The notes: a model not told the origin generated them from the sequence alone. A stretch of DNA of 64,000 nt from Takakia lepidozioides (GCA_030704615.1 CM060732.1:27092001-27156000), one strand, 5' to 3'. Shown: positions 10,362 through 22,457, counted from the stretch's first letter. A program made the numbers and translations.

Positions 10362-11069
10362 GGGGTCAACTCTGAGGTTAAGAAAACCATGCTTTGTCGC
10401 ATTATTAGACCTGCCTTGGAGTACGGATCTGCAATATGGGTTGATAAATCTGACTTAGAGGCTGTAGTGTCCAAAGCCATGTCTGTTGCCATGAGATTGT
10501 CTGATGAAAATGAAGTTAGGCAGAAAACTTCCCTGAACTTGTTTCCAGTAAGTGACATGGGGGAGGACATCTTGGATGACCTCAAGGGTCTACCCACTCT
10601 CGGCACTAGACTAAAATTCAAACTCAGGGCAGGAAGCCTACCTTTGAACAGCAAACAGAAGCAGAGAGGAAAGGGAGAGTGCAATTGCCCGTTGTGTGGG
10701 CAATCTGAAGACAATACTCATCTTCTGATACACTGTCCGGGGTTCTCTCACCAAAGAGTCGCTCTCTTCAAATCTATCAAGGGAATTGTGCCTGTACCTC
10801 TTTTTACCAACTTTGAAAGTCTCAAGGCTGAGCCAAAAGCCCAAGCCCTCCTGAGGCCTAGTTATTGGGCAAATCACACACAACAAATTGATGCTTGTGT
10901 GAAGGGATTTCTAGAGGATATCTGGAAAACCCAGATTAATTCTATATATGAAGGTAAGTCTTACTACCCACATCAGCCCTTGACAGAGGCAAGTTCTGTC
11001 CTTTTTGTTTCCGCTCAAACTGGGCTTGGGGTCAATGGCCACAATGCTACGACAAACAACGTATTATGA
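10362..11069 (+). pseudogene. LINE-like reverse transcriptase, C-terminal fragment
   Basis: The frame begins after a TTTTTCTGCAG stretch and reads about 230 residues to TGA. It has the C-terminal RT hallmark IIRPALEYGSAIWV, then LPTLGTRLKFKLRAGSLPL, then a Cys/His zinc-binding cluster (CNCPLCGQSEDNTHLLIHC) typical of the region after the thumb in non-LTR retrotransposon ORF2 proteins. No fingers/palm with YxDD is present upstream, so the enzyme is truncated. Oddly the fragment sits between inverted repeats rather than before a poly-A tail. It may have been captured by another element. Confidence 0.6.
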
Positions 11070-11139
11070 GTACAATCTTTTTAATTTTTTTTGCACCCTC
11101 TCTCCCTTGTGGTTTGTTTATTTTTGCGAGCAGCAAAAG

Positions 11140-11310
11140 AGAGAGAGAAGATATACATGTCATGTCAAGACATGGACAAGACCACTAAGGCCATTGTCAT
11201 TGAAAGACAAAGCAACCCTTTACAGGGCATCATCTAACAACCCCTTTTACCAAGTCATTTGAACATCTTATAACTTTTCAGGGTATCTGAAAAAACAGGG
11301 TGGGAGGGCG
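11140..11310 (+). repeat. Inverted repeat flanking the LINE-like ORF, copy B
   Basis: Contains ATGTCATGTCAAGACATGG (itself a near palindrome), GGCCATTGTCATTGAAAGACA, and downstream ACAGGGTGGGAGGGCGGG. It pairs with the inverted copy at 10140-10345 and is directly repeated at 13030-13230. Confidence 0.65.
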
Positions 11311-13029
11311 GGATTCCTGGTCATTCATATCCTGAAAGCCCCATAAGTTGACATAAAGCATTCATTTTTTGTTGTTGACACGGGTCAAGCCTTACATAAT
11401 CTAGTTCTTGAGCCATTCATCTTCCTAAAACAACATCCTGTGTAGGCGTGAAACTGATCTGTCAGTGCCAAGACACATGCAAGATTCATAAAGTAGAAGC
11501 GGGGCTGAGTTTTTTCAGGCATATGTAAGCCTGGATAGTTATTCCAGGACTTCAAGATCAAAACTCTGCCATAGTATAAGGTAGGAAGCGCACAACATCT
11601 ACCAGCAAGCAGTTCTTGAAAACCAAAATACTGATGGGGCCAGGTCTGAAGGTGCTTCAGTGCCAAGTCATAAGCCAGATTTCTAACAAAACAAAACATA
11701 GGGCTGAGTACCCTCAAGTAGATATGGGCCTGGAGTGGTATTCCAGGGCCTCATAACAAGCTCTGTTAGTTAAAGAAATGAACTCAGAAACCATTGTCCC
11801 CTATCATGCAATGAAATAGTGGTGATATAAGAGCCTTGAAGAATGTTTGTTATCACAAGGTCTATCTTCTGATCCATCAGAGCCAGGCCATGGTGTTTCA
11901 TTTCAGAGCTTGGTTTCCATGCTGCCAGAGCTATAGCCGCAGCCATGTACCTTTGTTGAAAACAGCCAGAGCCTTCAACAAAGATTTTGTTTTCTATGAA
12001 GTCCCTTGTGTGTCTTAACTCCAAAACATATAGAAGTGGTTATCAAGAACCAAAAACAGGGATAAGGAGTAAGAAGGTGATCCTCATTAGAGCAGACTTG
12101 AAGCCGATTTGAGGCAGCAAGATGGCAGATTTGAAACAACAGTTGGTATCAGCAGCTTCAGGCGGTAGCAGCAATCCCTTATGCATGAATCAGACTCTGC
12201 AAGCTTCAATAATTCAAGACAAGTGAAGACCCTCACCTGTGCCCGTCCCAAAAACCACCACATAGAGATGTGTGTTAGTGAGGATGCATCAGGTGAGTGG
12301 CAGGTTTTCACAGTTGCTATCCATGTCAGTGTTGAATTCTAAAGCATGTACAAATCGTAATCCAAGCAAGGGTACACTAAAAAAAAAACCTTGAGTGTTT
12401 GTGGTATGCCCTGCGCCATGGCGTCCAGTAGATGTCTCCAGCAGAACGCAATCAAAGTAGAAGTGTTCACAGATAGAGAGTAGCTCATACAGAAAGAGAG
12501 CAACATGTAATCTGTGGCTAAGTAGGGGTGGAGTACTTCCCAACGAGGAGTAAGAGCGCCGCTGCGAATTTAACAGAATCATAAATTTCTGAGCAGAGCG
12601 ATCACTGCATTGTCGACTGCCAGAGAGGAATCTGTCTATCTGCCAATGTGCATCCCAAAAGCCAGCCATCACGAGTACCATGTAGCCGCAAGGGAGCAGG
12701 TTTACACGGCGCATCATCAATGATCATAGAAGCACGAGTTCTGTGCTGTGAAATATGTCGGCCCGTTTAGGGCACAACTTCCCGATTTATCATCCAGGGT
12801 GGATGAAAAATCGCATTTTAAAGAGATGCACTTTGTTAATGGATGATATCCCATAAAAAGGTATCTTAGGGTTACGGTATAGGCTTAGGTTTAGTAACTG
12901 CCATCATTTATGATGGTACAAATTACTACCTCTTGGATTTTTAGAATAGGTCACCATTATTCATGTATTTCATCCAGTTTAGATGAAAGAAGCAAATAGT
13001 AAATATCAGGGCCAAATGAAATCCAAAAA
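11311..13029. mobile_element. Non-coding repeat block including second R1-like copy
   Basis: I see no protein-coding region. The first part (11460-11900) contains diverged ~190-bp repeats recognisable by GGGCTGAG and GCCTGGA..GTTATTCCAGG blocks. The second part (12100-12960) parallels R1 at 3800-4800: CCTCACCTG, ~550 bp, then CATCCAGGGTGGATGAAAAA and a TTAGGGTT-rich stretch. It lies between direct repeats B and C, so B-R1'-C may be one compound insertion. Confidence 0.4.
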
Positions 13030-13230
13030 GTTATAGAGGGAGAGGGAGAGAGGGAAGATACTCATGTCATGTCAAGACATGGACAAGACCCACTAGGGTC
13101 ATTGTCAATTAAAGACATAAACAGCCCATAAACAGGGCACCATCTAACACTTCCATTCTTGTCATGACTTCCCAATTGATTTCACCCAATCATTCATGAT
13201 AAAACAGGGTGGGAGGGCGGGGTATTTTTA
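13030..13230 (+). repeat. Direct repeat of copy B (copy C)
   Basis: Shares GAAGATACTCATGTCATGTC, GACATGGACAAGACC and ACAGGGTGGGAGGGCGGGG with copy B and, inverted, with copy A. It is followed directly by the 192-bp tandem repeats. Confidence 0.65.
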
Positions 13231-13318
13231 TGTACAGGTCATGACAACAAGACAAGCATATAAGCAAGCATCTTGTGTACTGAAAAATTAGATTGTTGCA
13301 GCATGTTCAAATTCCTGT

Positions 13319-14090
13319 AAGTAACCCAAGACATGCACCATGCAAGGCTCCTTGGGTAGGTAAGAACAGCCTGCCCTACTACAGATTCAAGGTATGTTCA
13401 TACAAGCACCTTGAAGGACCAGCCTGCAATTTAGCAGATTTCAAACATGCAACCAAGTAATCTTCTTGGGCATGACAAAACATATTGCAGCTTCACTCTT
13501 TGCCATTTGTAAGTACCCCAAGACATGCATCATGCAAGGCTCCTTGGGTAGGTAAGAACAGCCTGTCCTACTACAGATCCAGGATATGTTCATATAAGTA
13601 CCTTGAAGGACCAGCTTGCAATTAATTACATTTCAGGCATGCAACCAAGTAAACTTCTTGGTCATGACAAAACATATTGCAGCTTCACACTTGGCCATTT
13701 GTAAGTACCCCAAGACATGCATCATGCAAGGCCTCTTGGGTAAGTAAGAACAGCCTGCCATTGTACAGATTCAAGACATGTGTACACAAGCGTCTTGATG
13801 GACCGGCTTGCAGTTTATCAGACTCCAAACATGCAACCAAGTGACCCACTTTGGGCATGACAAGATAGACTGCAACTTCATTCTACACCATGTACAGTTG
13901 CCCCAGATATGCATCATGTAAGGCATTTTGGCATGGAAGAAAGGCCTGCCATTTTACAGCATCAAGATATGGACACACATACATTTTGAGTGCCCGAGGC
14001 CAAGCCCACTTGGCCAAAATAGATCAGACATTGCAGGTCGTGGATCAGTAGTAACTGGTACGCCACTTATTTACAGTACATGCCTCAAGT
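13319..14090 (+). repeat. 192-bp tandem repeat, about four units
   Basis: The marker AAGTACCCCAAGACATGCATC recurs, more or less changed, at 13319, 13511, 13703 and ~13895, which is exactly 192 bp each time. Each unit also carries GGTAGGTAAGAACAGCCTG, CTTGAAGGACC and CATGCAACCAAGT. Similarity falls in the last unit. Parts of 9480-10100 look like inverted, diverged units of the same repeat. No ORF is conserved among units. Confidence 0.75.
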
Positions 14091-14340
14091 CATGTCGTGC
14101 GGATCAGCATAGCACCAAGCAACCCTTCCGCCCCAAGTAAACCACCGTCTTCCAAAATCCTTCCATCTCCTTGTCTGCAGTCTGCACGTAGACCTGGGCC
14201 CACTCCTCCCGCACCCTGGAATCACCCACCCTCAAACCCTCGATCCTCCTGCACCCTCTGCTCCTTGCCTGAGCTCCCACTTTAAGCTATACCTTGCCAA
14301 AATCACCTCCGTTCTAGAACCTTCCCTAGCATTCCTTGGC

Positions 14341-14535
14341 ATGGATTCCATGTGGCCCCGCATGCTATAGCCACTTTCAAGGGGCATGCAATAGCCATGT
14401 GGGCCCAATGCAAATAGCCACACTAGTTGAGTTGAGTCAGCTTGCTAGATGTTGCATGCAATAGCCATGTGCGCCCCACATGCAATAGCCACTTTGAAGG
14501 GGCATGCAATGGCCATGTGGGCCCAATTCACGCTG
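14341..14535. repeat. 118-bp duplication
   Basis: Two copies of a block containing CACTTTCAAGGGGCATGCAA, then AGCCATGTGGGCCCAA, start near 14348 and 14466. Short simple duplication; nothing coding. From 14536 to 14908 I see nothing recognisable. Confidence 0.6.
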
Positions 14536-14908
14536 CCACTTCTATTCGGACAGCCACTTAAGCGTCGGCTCACCTCTAGCTGATTTGATTTTTCGGGCGT
14601 TTGGGGTAGATATTCACTTTAATGAATAAATATCTTTATTCCATTAATCAGATTATGAATTGATGTGCAGCAATTAGAACCACTTGTAATTTCCGCTTTT
14701 TCAAATTTTATGTATTTACGCAATTAATTAAATAGCCCGGATTTTTGCTACGACTCCGGAGTTGTTGACCCCACTTCTGCCCGCCGTCTGAAATGCCCCC
14801 GTGGGCCGACATTGTCCGTTTCGACTCTTTAGTAGTCCTGCTTACTGCCAAGTGGTTCCCGGAGTGGTTTGCGGACACCCAGTCGATTTGGAAAAGACAC
14901 GAATGCTT

Positions 14909-16465
14909 CTAATGTCTAGGATTATTTCTATAATCCTGATTCCCTGGCTGGTAATTACCCCTTGGATTACCCTGATAGTTGCCTCTGGGATTGCCTTGGT
15001 AATTCCCTCTTGGATTACCTCTCCCTTCCATACCATTGTTATAACCATTGTTTCTTCTTGGCTGGGGCTGCACTTGATGCACCCTTACTTGCCTAGGTTC
15101 TCTTGCAGCTGTTCTTCTGTTGTAGTAACAATTCTCAGTAGAATGGTTATCCATTTTACAGATAGTATAGTGTTTCTCCTTCATGTGGCATTCAGCTGTG
15201 GTATGGCCTTCATTCTGGCACTTTGCACACCAAACACCCTTCCTCCAATGTGTTGCAGCCTCTGTGGCATACTTCTTCAAGATCTCCTCCAGTCTTTTCT
15301 CATAGTTCTCCCTCTTCAACTTTTCCTTCTTCTTACTCTTCATTTTGAGCTCTTGCTCTTCTTCCTCATCTGACTTCTCTTTAGAGTCCTCATCATCCCT
15401 TTTATCTCTTCTGAGCATCCCCAATTGCTCAATTTTGTTGGCTGTTTCAAATGCCTCTTCCACTGTATTATGGGGTAGCATATCCACTTTCTTTTGTAAT
15501 TCAGGTGTTAATCCACTCACAAACCAGGTCTTCTATAACCCTGGTGCTGGCACAACAGCCAACTTTTTCATCATCAATTCCATCTTTTCCATGTACTCCT
15601 CAACAGTTTCATGCTTCTTTTGCTTTAACTGTTGTAAACTCCCATACACTTCATCCTCAGTTTTACTTGTCCTAAACTTGTTTCGGAATGTTGTACTAAG
15701 GCCATTCCAGGTTAGGAAATGATTATCAAAGAATCTGCATACCATTCACTTGCTTTCTTCTTAATAGTAACAGGAAACAGTCTCACTTGGCATCATCGCC
15801 ATTTTCAATTGTTCACAATACACATGTGGTCAAATTGGCTGATGTGTACATCAGGATCCCTTTTCCTGCATATATTGGAAAATGTGGTTTTGCCCGTGTT
15901 TGGTTGTACCCCCGCCATCTGTGTGCCCTACACCCTACCCACTGACAGGTGCTGGTCCCCCCTCGGTGCTGGTCCTTGAGGACCTGTTGTAGTAGTGGTG
16001 GAACTGCCCACCAGGTGCTGGCCCCTGAGCACTCCCTGCAACGGCCCCACTAATATTCACACAGTATTTCCAGCTCTAGTTGCACTACTTCCCACACTCC
16101 TTATCCCCCCAGAGCCAGATCCAGGCTGCCTGCCTGATCCCCCTGAGCCGACACCTTCGTTGGCCTTGGATCCAAGTGCTCCACTTGATCCAGGTCCAAC
16201 AGGTGTGGGATTCTTGGTTGTAGGTCTCAACCTCAACTGTTGGGTCTACTTCTTCATACTCTTCATCTTCCAATTTCTTCTCTCTGTTTTGATCTTCCAA
16301 GTTCTGCCCTTGGTTTCTTCTTCTTCACGTCATCGTAACTCATTGCAATGTTGTGGAGAGTCTGAACTCTCCGTTGGCTCTGCCACATCCTCCTCCTCCT
16401 TCTTTGTCTTCCGTTTCACAGAAACTGGAGTTCCTGCTTGTGGTGTTCCATACCAACTCTTATAA
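14909..16465 (-). pseudogene. Tat/Athila-like gypsy gag, truncated
   Basis: Read on the minus strand this is homologous to the plus-strand gag at 50915-52685. It contains the capsid block (HFLTWNGLSTTFRNKFRTSK, KKHETVEEYMEKMELM), the acidic/lysine-rich region, zinc knuckles (CAKCQNEGHTTAEC, then TICKMDNHSTENC lacking its first Cys) and PRGNYQGN repeats. It breaks off at ~14909 before the last knuckle and the protease. Frames change near 15530 and 16090, so it is not translatable as one protein. It follows the LTR at 17395-18482 as a 5' gag should. Confidence 0.75.
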
Positions 16466-17394
16466 AAAAATTTCTATCAAATCTTTTATCTAGGGATGTA
16501 CCTCAGATCTCTCCCCTCGTGGCTGATCTTCTTCCTATACCAAATACCTTAATCTTCTTGTAAGAATGAGAGGATGGAACCAACTCTGGTTCCTCCGGTA
16601 TGGGTGATGTACTCTTTCGACCTTAATGTGTGAGAGGTCCAGATGAGTTCCCTATGTCTATTCCTCTCTCCCCTCCCAAGATATGGATATTAGCTTTCAA
16701 ATAATTCTCGTCTTTTTTGCGAATATCTGTAAATTCTAGCTTCTCTTTCTCACTCATGTCCCATGTCTTTCATACATATCTTCAATGAGGCAATAACCAA
16801 AACTCTCTTCTGTAGTACTCGCGTATATGCCTGGGTTTCTTTCAACTCTCAATGCACGCCTTGGCTATACTAGAAGTCTCTGTTACCTATATCCATATGG
16901 CAAGCACGTCTGAAAAAGCTGTTCTTGGTGTTAGTTTGATCCACCAAGATTCCTTAGGAATCCAATTCTTTACAGGTCCAACTCTTCATGCATATGAGTG
17001 TAAACATTCACTTTCCGTGCCTCCTCCCACCTTCAAACTTTCAAACTCCACTCGTTTAATGGATAGCAATGCTATCACATAAACCAGCATTGGTAACCAA
17101 CTTGCTCTCCCGTCAAGGCCACTTGATAAATCTGTATCCACTCCTTTCTCCAGACCCCACTCAGGATCTGCATATGCACTCTCTTAAGAATGTTTTCTTT
17201 GCAAACCGTCTAGCCAATTCCAAGAATCTTTGAAAGAATTGCTTGGACAACCTTTCTTTCTCAGTTCGACAGGGAATTTGATTCACAATCAAATTCTTTA
17301 ATTCTCCAACCTACCATGATCCCACCACCAGATGCATGTCAGATCGGGTTGTTCTTGACCCAGTTTCCCAATATGGTCGCCAAATGTCGAGCGG
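16466..17394 (-). pseudogene. Leader/ORF1 remnant and PBS of gypsy element
   Basis: Corresponds to 50136-50915 of the plus-strand copy. At 17375-17392, reading minus, is TGGCGACCATATTGGG, the presumed primer-binding site. The ORF1 that in the plus copy runs from the LTR through the PBS (KGWVSKSRSTFGDHIGKL here) is broken by a frameshift and stop near 17298; further homologous fragments continue to ~16750. Confidence 0.6.
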
Positions 17395-18482
17395 CTTTTA
17401 CTCACCCATCCCTTCGCTATCCGAGGTGGAAACTTCCAAGATAGAAGAGTTGGATATCTCTCGCACTCAGCCCGCTCAGAACAATCAGTCATGACCTTAC
17501 AGCTAGTGAATCATGGTTGTGCTTCCTATTTGTATTCTTTCTTGCCTTCATGTTAGCAAATTACCCTCAACTGTGTATACTGAAGCATCAATTGCTTCAG
17601 TATCTACCATGTTCCATTCACTCATCCATTTCATTCCACAAAACATCTTCACTCATGTCTCTCTACACAGTGTGATGTTTCGAATAAGTATCAGATTAAG
17701 ATTTTATCAAATTATCACGCCGAAGCCATGTGTCTTTAATTTTGCTTCTACCGTATCACTACAACAACGACAACTACAAAACAACTCAAATACAGCTTTG
17801 CATGTAACAAGCAGCTATTGTTCATCTCTCCTCCTTCACTGTGCTCACCATCCTTGCTCCCGTTCTTGCTCTCTGCCCCCTTCTCCTCCCGCCAATGTCC
17901 AAGAATGCCCCCCGTGAACTCCCCTATGATGCTTGCCTCCTGAATTTTTATCTACAAAAAGCACAAGCTGTTCTTAACCGCCTAACTAACTAACTGTCAC
18001 CGTAAGAAGTAAACACGTTCCCTCTGCAAGATGTCGTTCCCACACATTCATTCTCTTCCAATGATATCCTTTCCTATGTACGCTGTGACGGGCTGTGCCA
18101 AACTGTGACGGGCTGTGGCAAACTGTGTCGGGCTGAGACTGTGCCAAGTTGTAACTGGCTGTGTCAGACTGTGTCAGGCTGTGATTGGCTATGTGAAGCT
18201 GTGTCGGGCTATGTCGTGCTGTGTCTGACTGTGCAAAGCTTTGTCGAGCTGTGATAGACTATGACGGGCCGGGCTGTGACTTTCTGTTTCAACTGTGTCG
18301 ACTGGGGGTTGTGACTGCTGTGTAGCCATGTCGACCCCAACCCCCCCCCCTCCTAAAAGCCTGTGCCTGTCACCCCTAAAGCCTCTGTTGGTCTAGTCCT
18401 ACTCCTCTTTAAGTCTGAGCAAAAATGAGGGGTACCCCACAAAACCCATAAAAGTGTCTAAGTCCCAGACAACCCTCTAACA
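17395..18482 (-). repeat. LTR of Tat/Athila-like element (1088 bp)
   Basis: In element sense it starts TGTTAGAGGG (complement of 18473-18482) and ends CTCGACA (complement of 17395-17401), i.e. TG..CA. It is nearly the same length as the plus-strand LTR at 49092-50135. Its U3 part (18085-18330) consists of ~10-bp GCTGTGTCGG-type units. Unusually it is preceded by third-ORF sequence and followed by a PBS and gag. It therefore serves as 3' LTR of one element body and 5' LTR of another. Confidence 0.8.
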
Positions 18483-18599
18483 TTACCCCTCCCCCCCTCA
18501 AAAAGCCATGTCCTCACGGTTTACTGCTTAGGACCAACAAACCTTTGTGAGCGCACACCCTTTTGTCGGTGAGAGTCTCTTGAAGGGCTTATGTGCGAG

Positions 18600-20779
18600 C
18601 TCGAGCCCTGTCACTGGCTGATGGAGGCGATTGAGCACCAAATGGAAATGTCTGTCCCTTCCTCCTGTTGTTGATAACGAGGTAACCTCTCAGGCATAGG
18701 AGATCCCCGTTGTTTCTTTCTCTGCCATCTGTAGTGCATATCTCTCCGCCATGTCAAAAGATTCATCTGTAGAACCAGTAGTATCAGAATCATCTTCGCC
18801 CCTTAGGTGCTTCGGTGGCCGAACTTTAAGTGGCTCCTCCGGAATCCTGCGTGGCATACAATGTTGGCCCACCGTGTCTGGAAGCTTAAACTGTACTACT
18901 TGCTTTAATCGCTTGCAAGCAAAATGAGTGAACTCCCTGAACTCTTTGGCCGTATAGGTGAGAGGTGTGCCAATGACTTTGGAACAGTGTAAGTATTTCC
19001 AGGCTTCATGTCCCTTATAGAAAAATATCATCAGGCCCAATTTTCTTTTGGCCAAGTTGTTCCAAGCCCAAATTAAACCATGAACGAAGCTGGGAATCCT
19101 TCTACATCATGACTTTCGCATCATACAGATACATATGGGTTGAACTGAAGGTAAGACCCAATGATCCCCACTGGAATAACTCAGAAATCGTGATTGCATC
19201 TTCTGTTGCTCAATGTGATAATGTGCCATGAAACAAGCAGCATAGTATAATCCACAGCCCATGATAATACTAGATACCTCCTTGGTCTTGGTGTAGATGT
19301 ACCCATGAACAACCTGGAAGGCAATTAATTCCTTCAGCATGGTGCCTGCCTGCCTCAGACCAGTACCTCGCAAAGTGATGATCTTCAATGGGTCGATTAT
19401 TCGGAAGAACCTTAGTCCTAGCTGCCACTAGCAACCAAATACGCATGATCTAGTAATAATGAGCCAGAGCCTGTGGAGGACTAAATTCCTTCCAAGCCAA
19501 ATCCATCACAATGGGAATTTGGTTGAAGGGCATAATCATAGCCCGATTGTACTCAAGTGCAGCAGGAGTCCTAGGTGGGTTAAAAGTAGCATCCCCCCAA
19601 ACCTCAGACTGTGGCTTTGCCATGGTATGAACAGGGTCAGCCACCTGCACAGCCACCTACTGTGGGGGCTGTGATATTGCCGCCACTATCCCTCCTACTA
19701 CCCGCAACTCTTGCACCTCCTGTGAAGAAGACTGAGAAATTAGATTCCTGGCATGCAAATAAGTAGCCACCAGCTGATCCTCAGGAACAAAGACTCTTTT
19801 ATCAATATTGGAACTCAAGTCATCCACTTGAGTCTGCAGCCCTTCCACATCATCCTGTAACTCTGCTATCCTACTATAGACATTGTCTATAGTAGTTGTG
19901 GCAATGTTCTGCACCTGCAACCTGAGATCATTCATCTCCCCCTGGGTGAGCTTTCTTGGTGCCTTCCCTTCCACCGGCCCTTATGTTAACCATACTTGCA
20001 TAAGATGGTTATCCACCAAGTCCTGTGTAGCACCCCTAAGAGTCTGCTCCTCCTTGAGTCTGTACTTATCTAACTGCCTGCTTGTACGCGTCCATACACT
20101 TCACATGAGGTTCAACCAGGCCGCATAGGCAGCAGCCATATTATTGGCTTCCTTCCAAGCCTTATTAGCCACAGAGAGTTCATTCTTGTGGCCCGTGAGT
20201 GTTTGTTGCAACTGCAGGATGTACCTTTCCTTCTCAGCCTCAACCTGACTGTACTGTTGGAAAATATCCTCATTGCGACTGATAGTAGCCTTCAAATCAG
20301 CAATGAGTTCCCTTTGCTCTACTGTCTCAGCCTCCACCATCATACATCACTCTGCTTGTCTGTTAACTTCTAATGTAGTTTGCTCCAGAGCAGTTGTTAG
20401 TGTGGCACATTGGATGATCATTTTCTGATGAACTGCCTCCAACTCTGTATGGAACACCAACTTCCTGCAATTTGCCCTCATGCTTCACCTGCAACTGTTA
20501 TAGCTGTTGCTTATGTGCTTCATGCAACTTCTCCTGTTCTAGACCCGCTTCAATTAGATTCCCCTTTGCCAACTGCAGGGCAACCTTCGTGTCCTCCAAT
20601 TCCTCCTGCAACTTGAGGTTGGCCTCCACATCCACCTTGTTTGCACATTCGGTGGCAATTCTAGCTTCAAACTCCTGCTTGAGGTCCTCCCTCAAAGCTG
20701 CTAATTGTGTAGATGGAACATGGGATTTCACATAAGTGCCCAACAAATTGAGTGTCATGCTTATGGAACTCATAAGCAT
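18600..20779 (-). pseudogene. Third ORF of Athila-like element, C-terminal half (decayed)
   Basis: The minus strand carries consecutive open pieces in different frames (20779-20498, 20343-20101, 19974-19657, 19656-19450, 19388-19107, 19055-18690) with coiled-coil character, e.g. REDLKQEFEARIATECAN and RIAELQDDVEGLQTQVDD. The last piece has KEFREFTHFACKRL and an acidic DDSDTTGSTDES. Homologous sequence occurs at 37000-38155 and 42880-44545. No transmembrane helix, furin-like site or signal peptide is visible, so nothing supports an envelope function. I do not recognise the family. Confidence 0.55.
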
Positions 20780-20782
20780 GGC

Positions 20783-22447
20783 CTATTGTGGGTCTTCATG
20801 GTGAACTTGCTGCTGTTCTCCCTGATCCTCCACAGTTTGATGTTTCACGAACCATTCAGGCCATGATCCCACAAGATCCTGCTCCTGAGTCACCTGATCC
20901 TCCACATGTGTTGCAGTGCCTTGACAGTCTACTCCTGGAACCTCCGCCACAGGTTCGGGTATCACATGCACAACAGGGATTTCCTTGGACAAACTCTGCA
21001 TCTTGGGTACCACTGGTTCCCTGACCAAGCCAGAGTTTTCATAGAGAAGGTCACCCTTCCAATTCTTCTTCTCTTCTGCCACTACATGCTCTGTAGTGGG
21101 AATGTCCAACCTTTCTCCTTCCACAGCAATAGGCTCTGGTGTAACAGCATGTACTATCTGAGTGACCCCCGGAACAATTGAGTCAACTGGCTGTGGAGAC
21201 TGTGGTACTGAGGTGACTTCTTCCTCCCTCTCCAAGGGCCTTGCTTCCAGCAATAACAGCCCCCTGTGTGGTTGCTCCTCATCCTGCACAAGTGCTATGG
21301 AAACATCATCATGTGGTTTCCTTGAAGCTAGTGGATCTGCCACAGTCGTATCCCACTTCTGCCTCTTGGACTGGTGCTGCCCCTCCAATCCACCTTCACC
21401 ATGTGAAGAGCCCTGCTCCTCAATTGCAGTGGTTGTTGTCTCAAACACTCTCATTTCCTTGCGTTCTCGTGCATCAAGTATGCAAGAATCAAGGATAATT
21501 TGTGCAATTACTGGGCCAGACACTATGATCAGAGACTTAGCAATAGTGCCCTGTAACCTCTTCATCTCTTCTACCAGACCATTGTACATCAACTCCGCCC
21601 AAGCTACATCATCTCCCCTCAAAGCTTTCAGTATCTCCTCCGTGAATGATCCGCTCAAGTACTGTTGGTTCTGTTTCATGGCAAACAAGACGTTCAGTAT
21701 TTGGCCAACTTCTCTTAGCCTTGGGTACTCGGCCTTAGTGCAGGTGTATCCTTGAGTCTTAAATAAACTCCCTTCTTGGAACAAATTCCCTATCTGCAAT
21801 CTTGTCCTGTGCTCATCCACATCCACATGACCCGATGGCAAATCGAACAATTGCTGCAAGTACTCGGGAGTAATTTCTATATCTACTCCCCTCACCTGGG
21901 TAACTCTTGTCCGAGGCTCAAAGTTCTGAATAAATTGAATCATATACTTCCGATGATGCAAGGACCAGTCTTTCCGTAGCAGCCCTTCTAATCGCAACTC
22001 CTTCAGCAGCTGCACTACCTGCGGTGTAGCAATTGTTTGATTCTGCAGAATCGTGGTGCTCTTCACCCTGATATCCTGCATTCCCCTTACTCTCCTCTTC
22101 CCAGAGAAACAAGAAGGCCTTGTTTGAAACAGCTGTAGGAAAGCTTGCAGGGCATAGAGCATAAAGGTATGGTTGGCACAGAAAGGAACGGGTAAGTGCG
22201 TGTAAACCTCTGGGGCTTGCACATAGTGGGTGAGAGATAATGTTCTTTCAATCCGTCCGTCCTTGCGCCACTGCATGAGAAGTAAAGCTAATGTGTAGTC
22301 TGTAATATCCGCCATAGCTACAAAGCTATAGCTTTGATTGCCCCTCCCGTCGAGACGCTGGTTATTCGGAGCCACCCCGACTCTTCCGCTCATAACTCTT
22401 CTAATTTCTTGTTCTTGTTTCTTGGAGGGAACCACCTGCATTCTCAC
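20783..22447 (-). CDS. Third ORF of Athila-like element, N-terminal half (554 codons)
   Basis: The frame runs uninterrupted for 554 residues downstream of pol on the same strand, in the position of the third ORF in Athila-type gypsy elements. The first ~300 residues look globular (VRGVDIEITPEYLQQLFDLP, EYPRLREVGQILNVLFAM). The remainder is acidic and Pro/Glu/Val-rich and probably disordered (SKRQKWDTTV, TPEPIAVEGE). No catalytic motif or membrane segment is seen. A second copy (42880-44545) is similar in sequence, so the frame was under constraint or expanded recently. Function unknown. Confidence 0.6.
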   Translation of the reverse strand: MRMQVVPSKKQEQEIRRVMSGRVGVAPNNQRLDGRGNQSYSFVAMADITDYTLALLLMQWRKDGRIERTLSLTHYVQAPEVYTHLPVPFCANHTFMLYALQAFLQLFQTRPSCFSGKRRVRGMQDIRVKSTTILQNQTIATPQVVQLLKELRLEGLLRKDWSLHHRKYMIQFIQNFEPRTRVTQVRGVDIEITPEYLQQLFDLPSGHVDVDEHRTRLQIGNLFQEGSLFKTQGYTCTKAEYPRLREVGQILNVLFAMKQNQQYLSGSFTEEILKALRGDDVAWAELMYNGLVEEMKRLQGTIAKSLIIVSGPVIAQIILDSCILDARERKEMRVFETTTTAIEEQGSSHGEGGLEGQHQSKRQKWDTTVADPLASRKPHDDVSIALVQDEEQPHRGLLLLEARPLEREEEVTSVPQSPQPVDSIVPGVTQIVHAVTPEPIAVEGERLDIPTTEHVVAEEKKNWKGDLLYENSGLVREPVVPKMQSLSKEIPVVHVIPEPVAEVPGVDCQGTATHVEDQVTQEQDLVGSWPEWFVKHQTVEDQGEQQQVHHEDPQ

Positions 22448-22457
22448 TCCTGATTGG

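Noticed and set aside
18600-22447. Retroviral envelope in the third ORF
   Set aside because: No signal peptide, transmembrane helix or cleavage site is visible; coiled coils and acidic disorder dominate.
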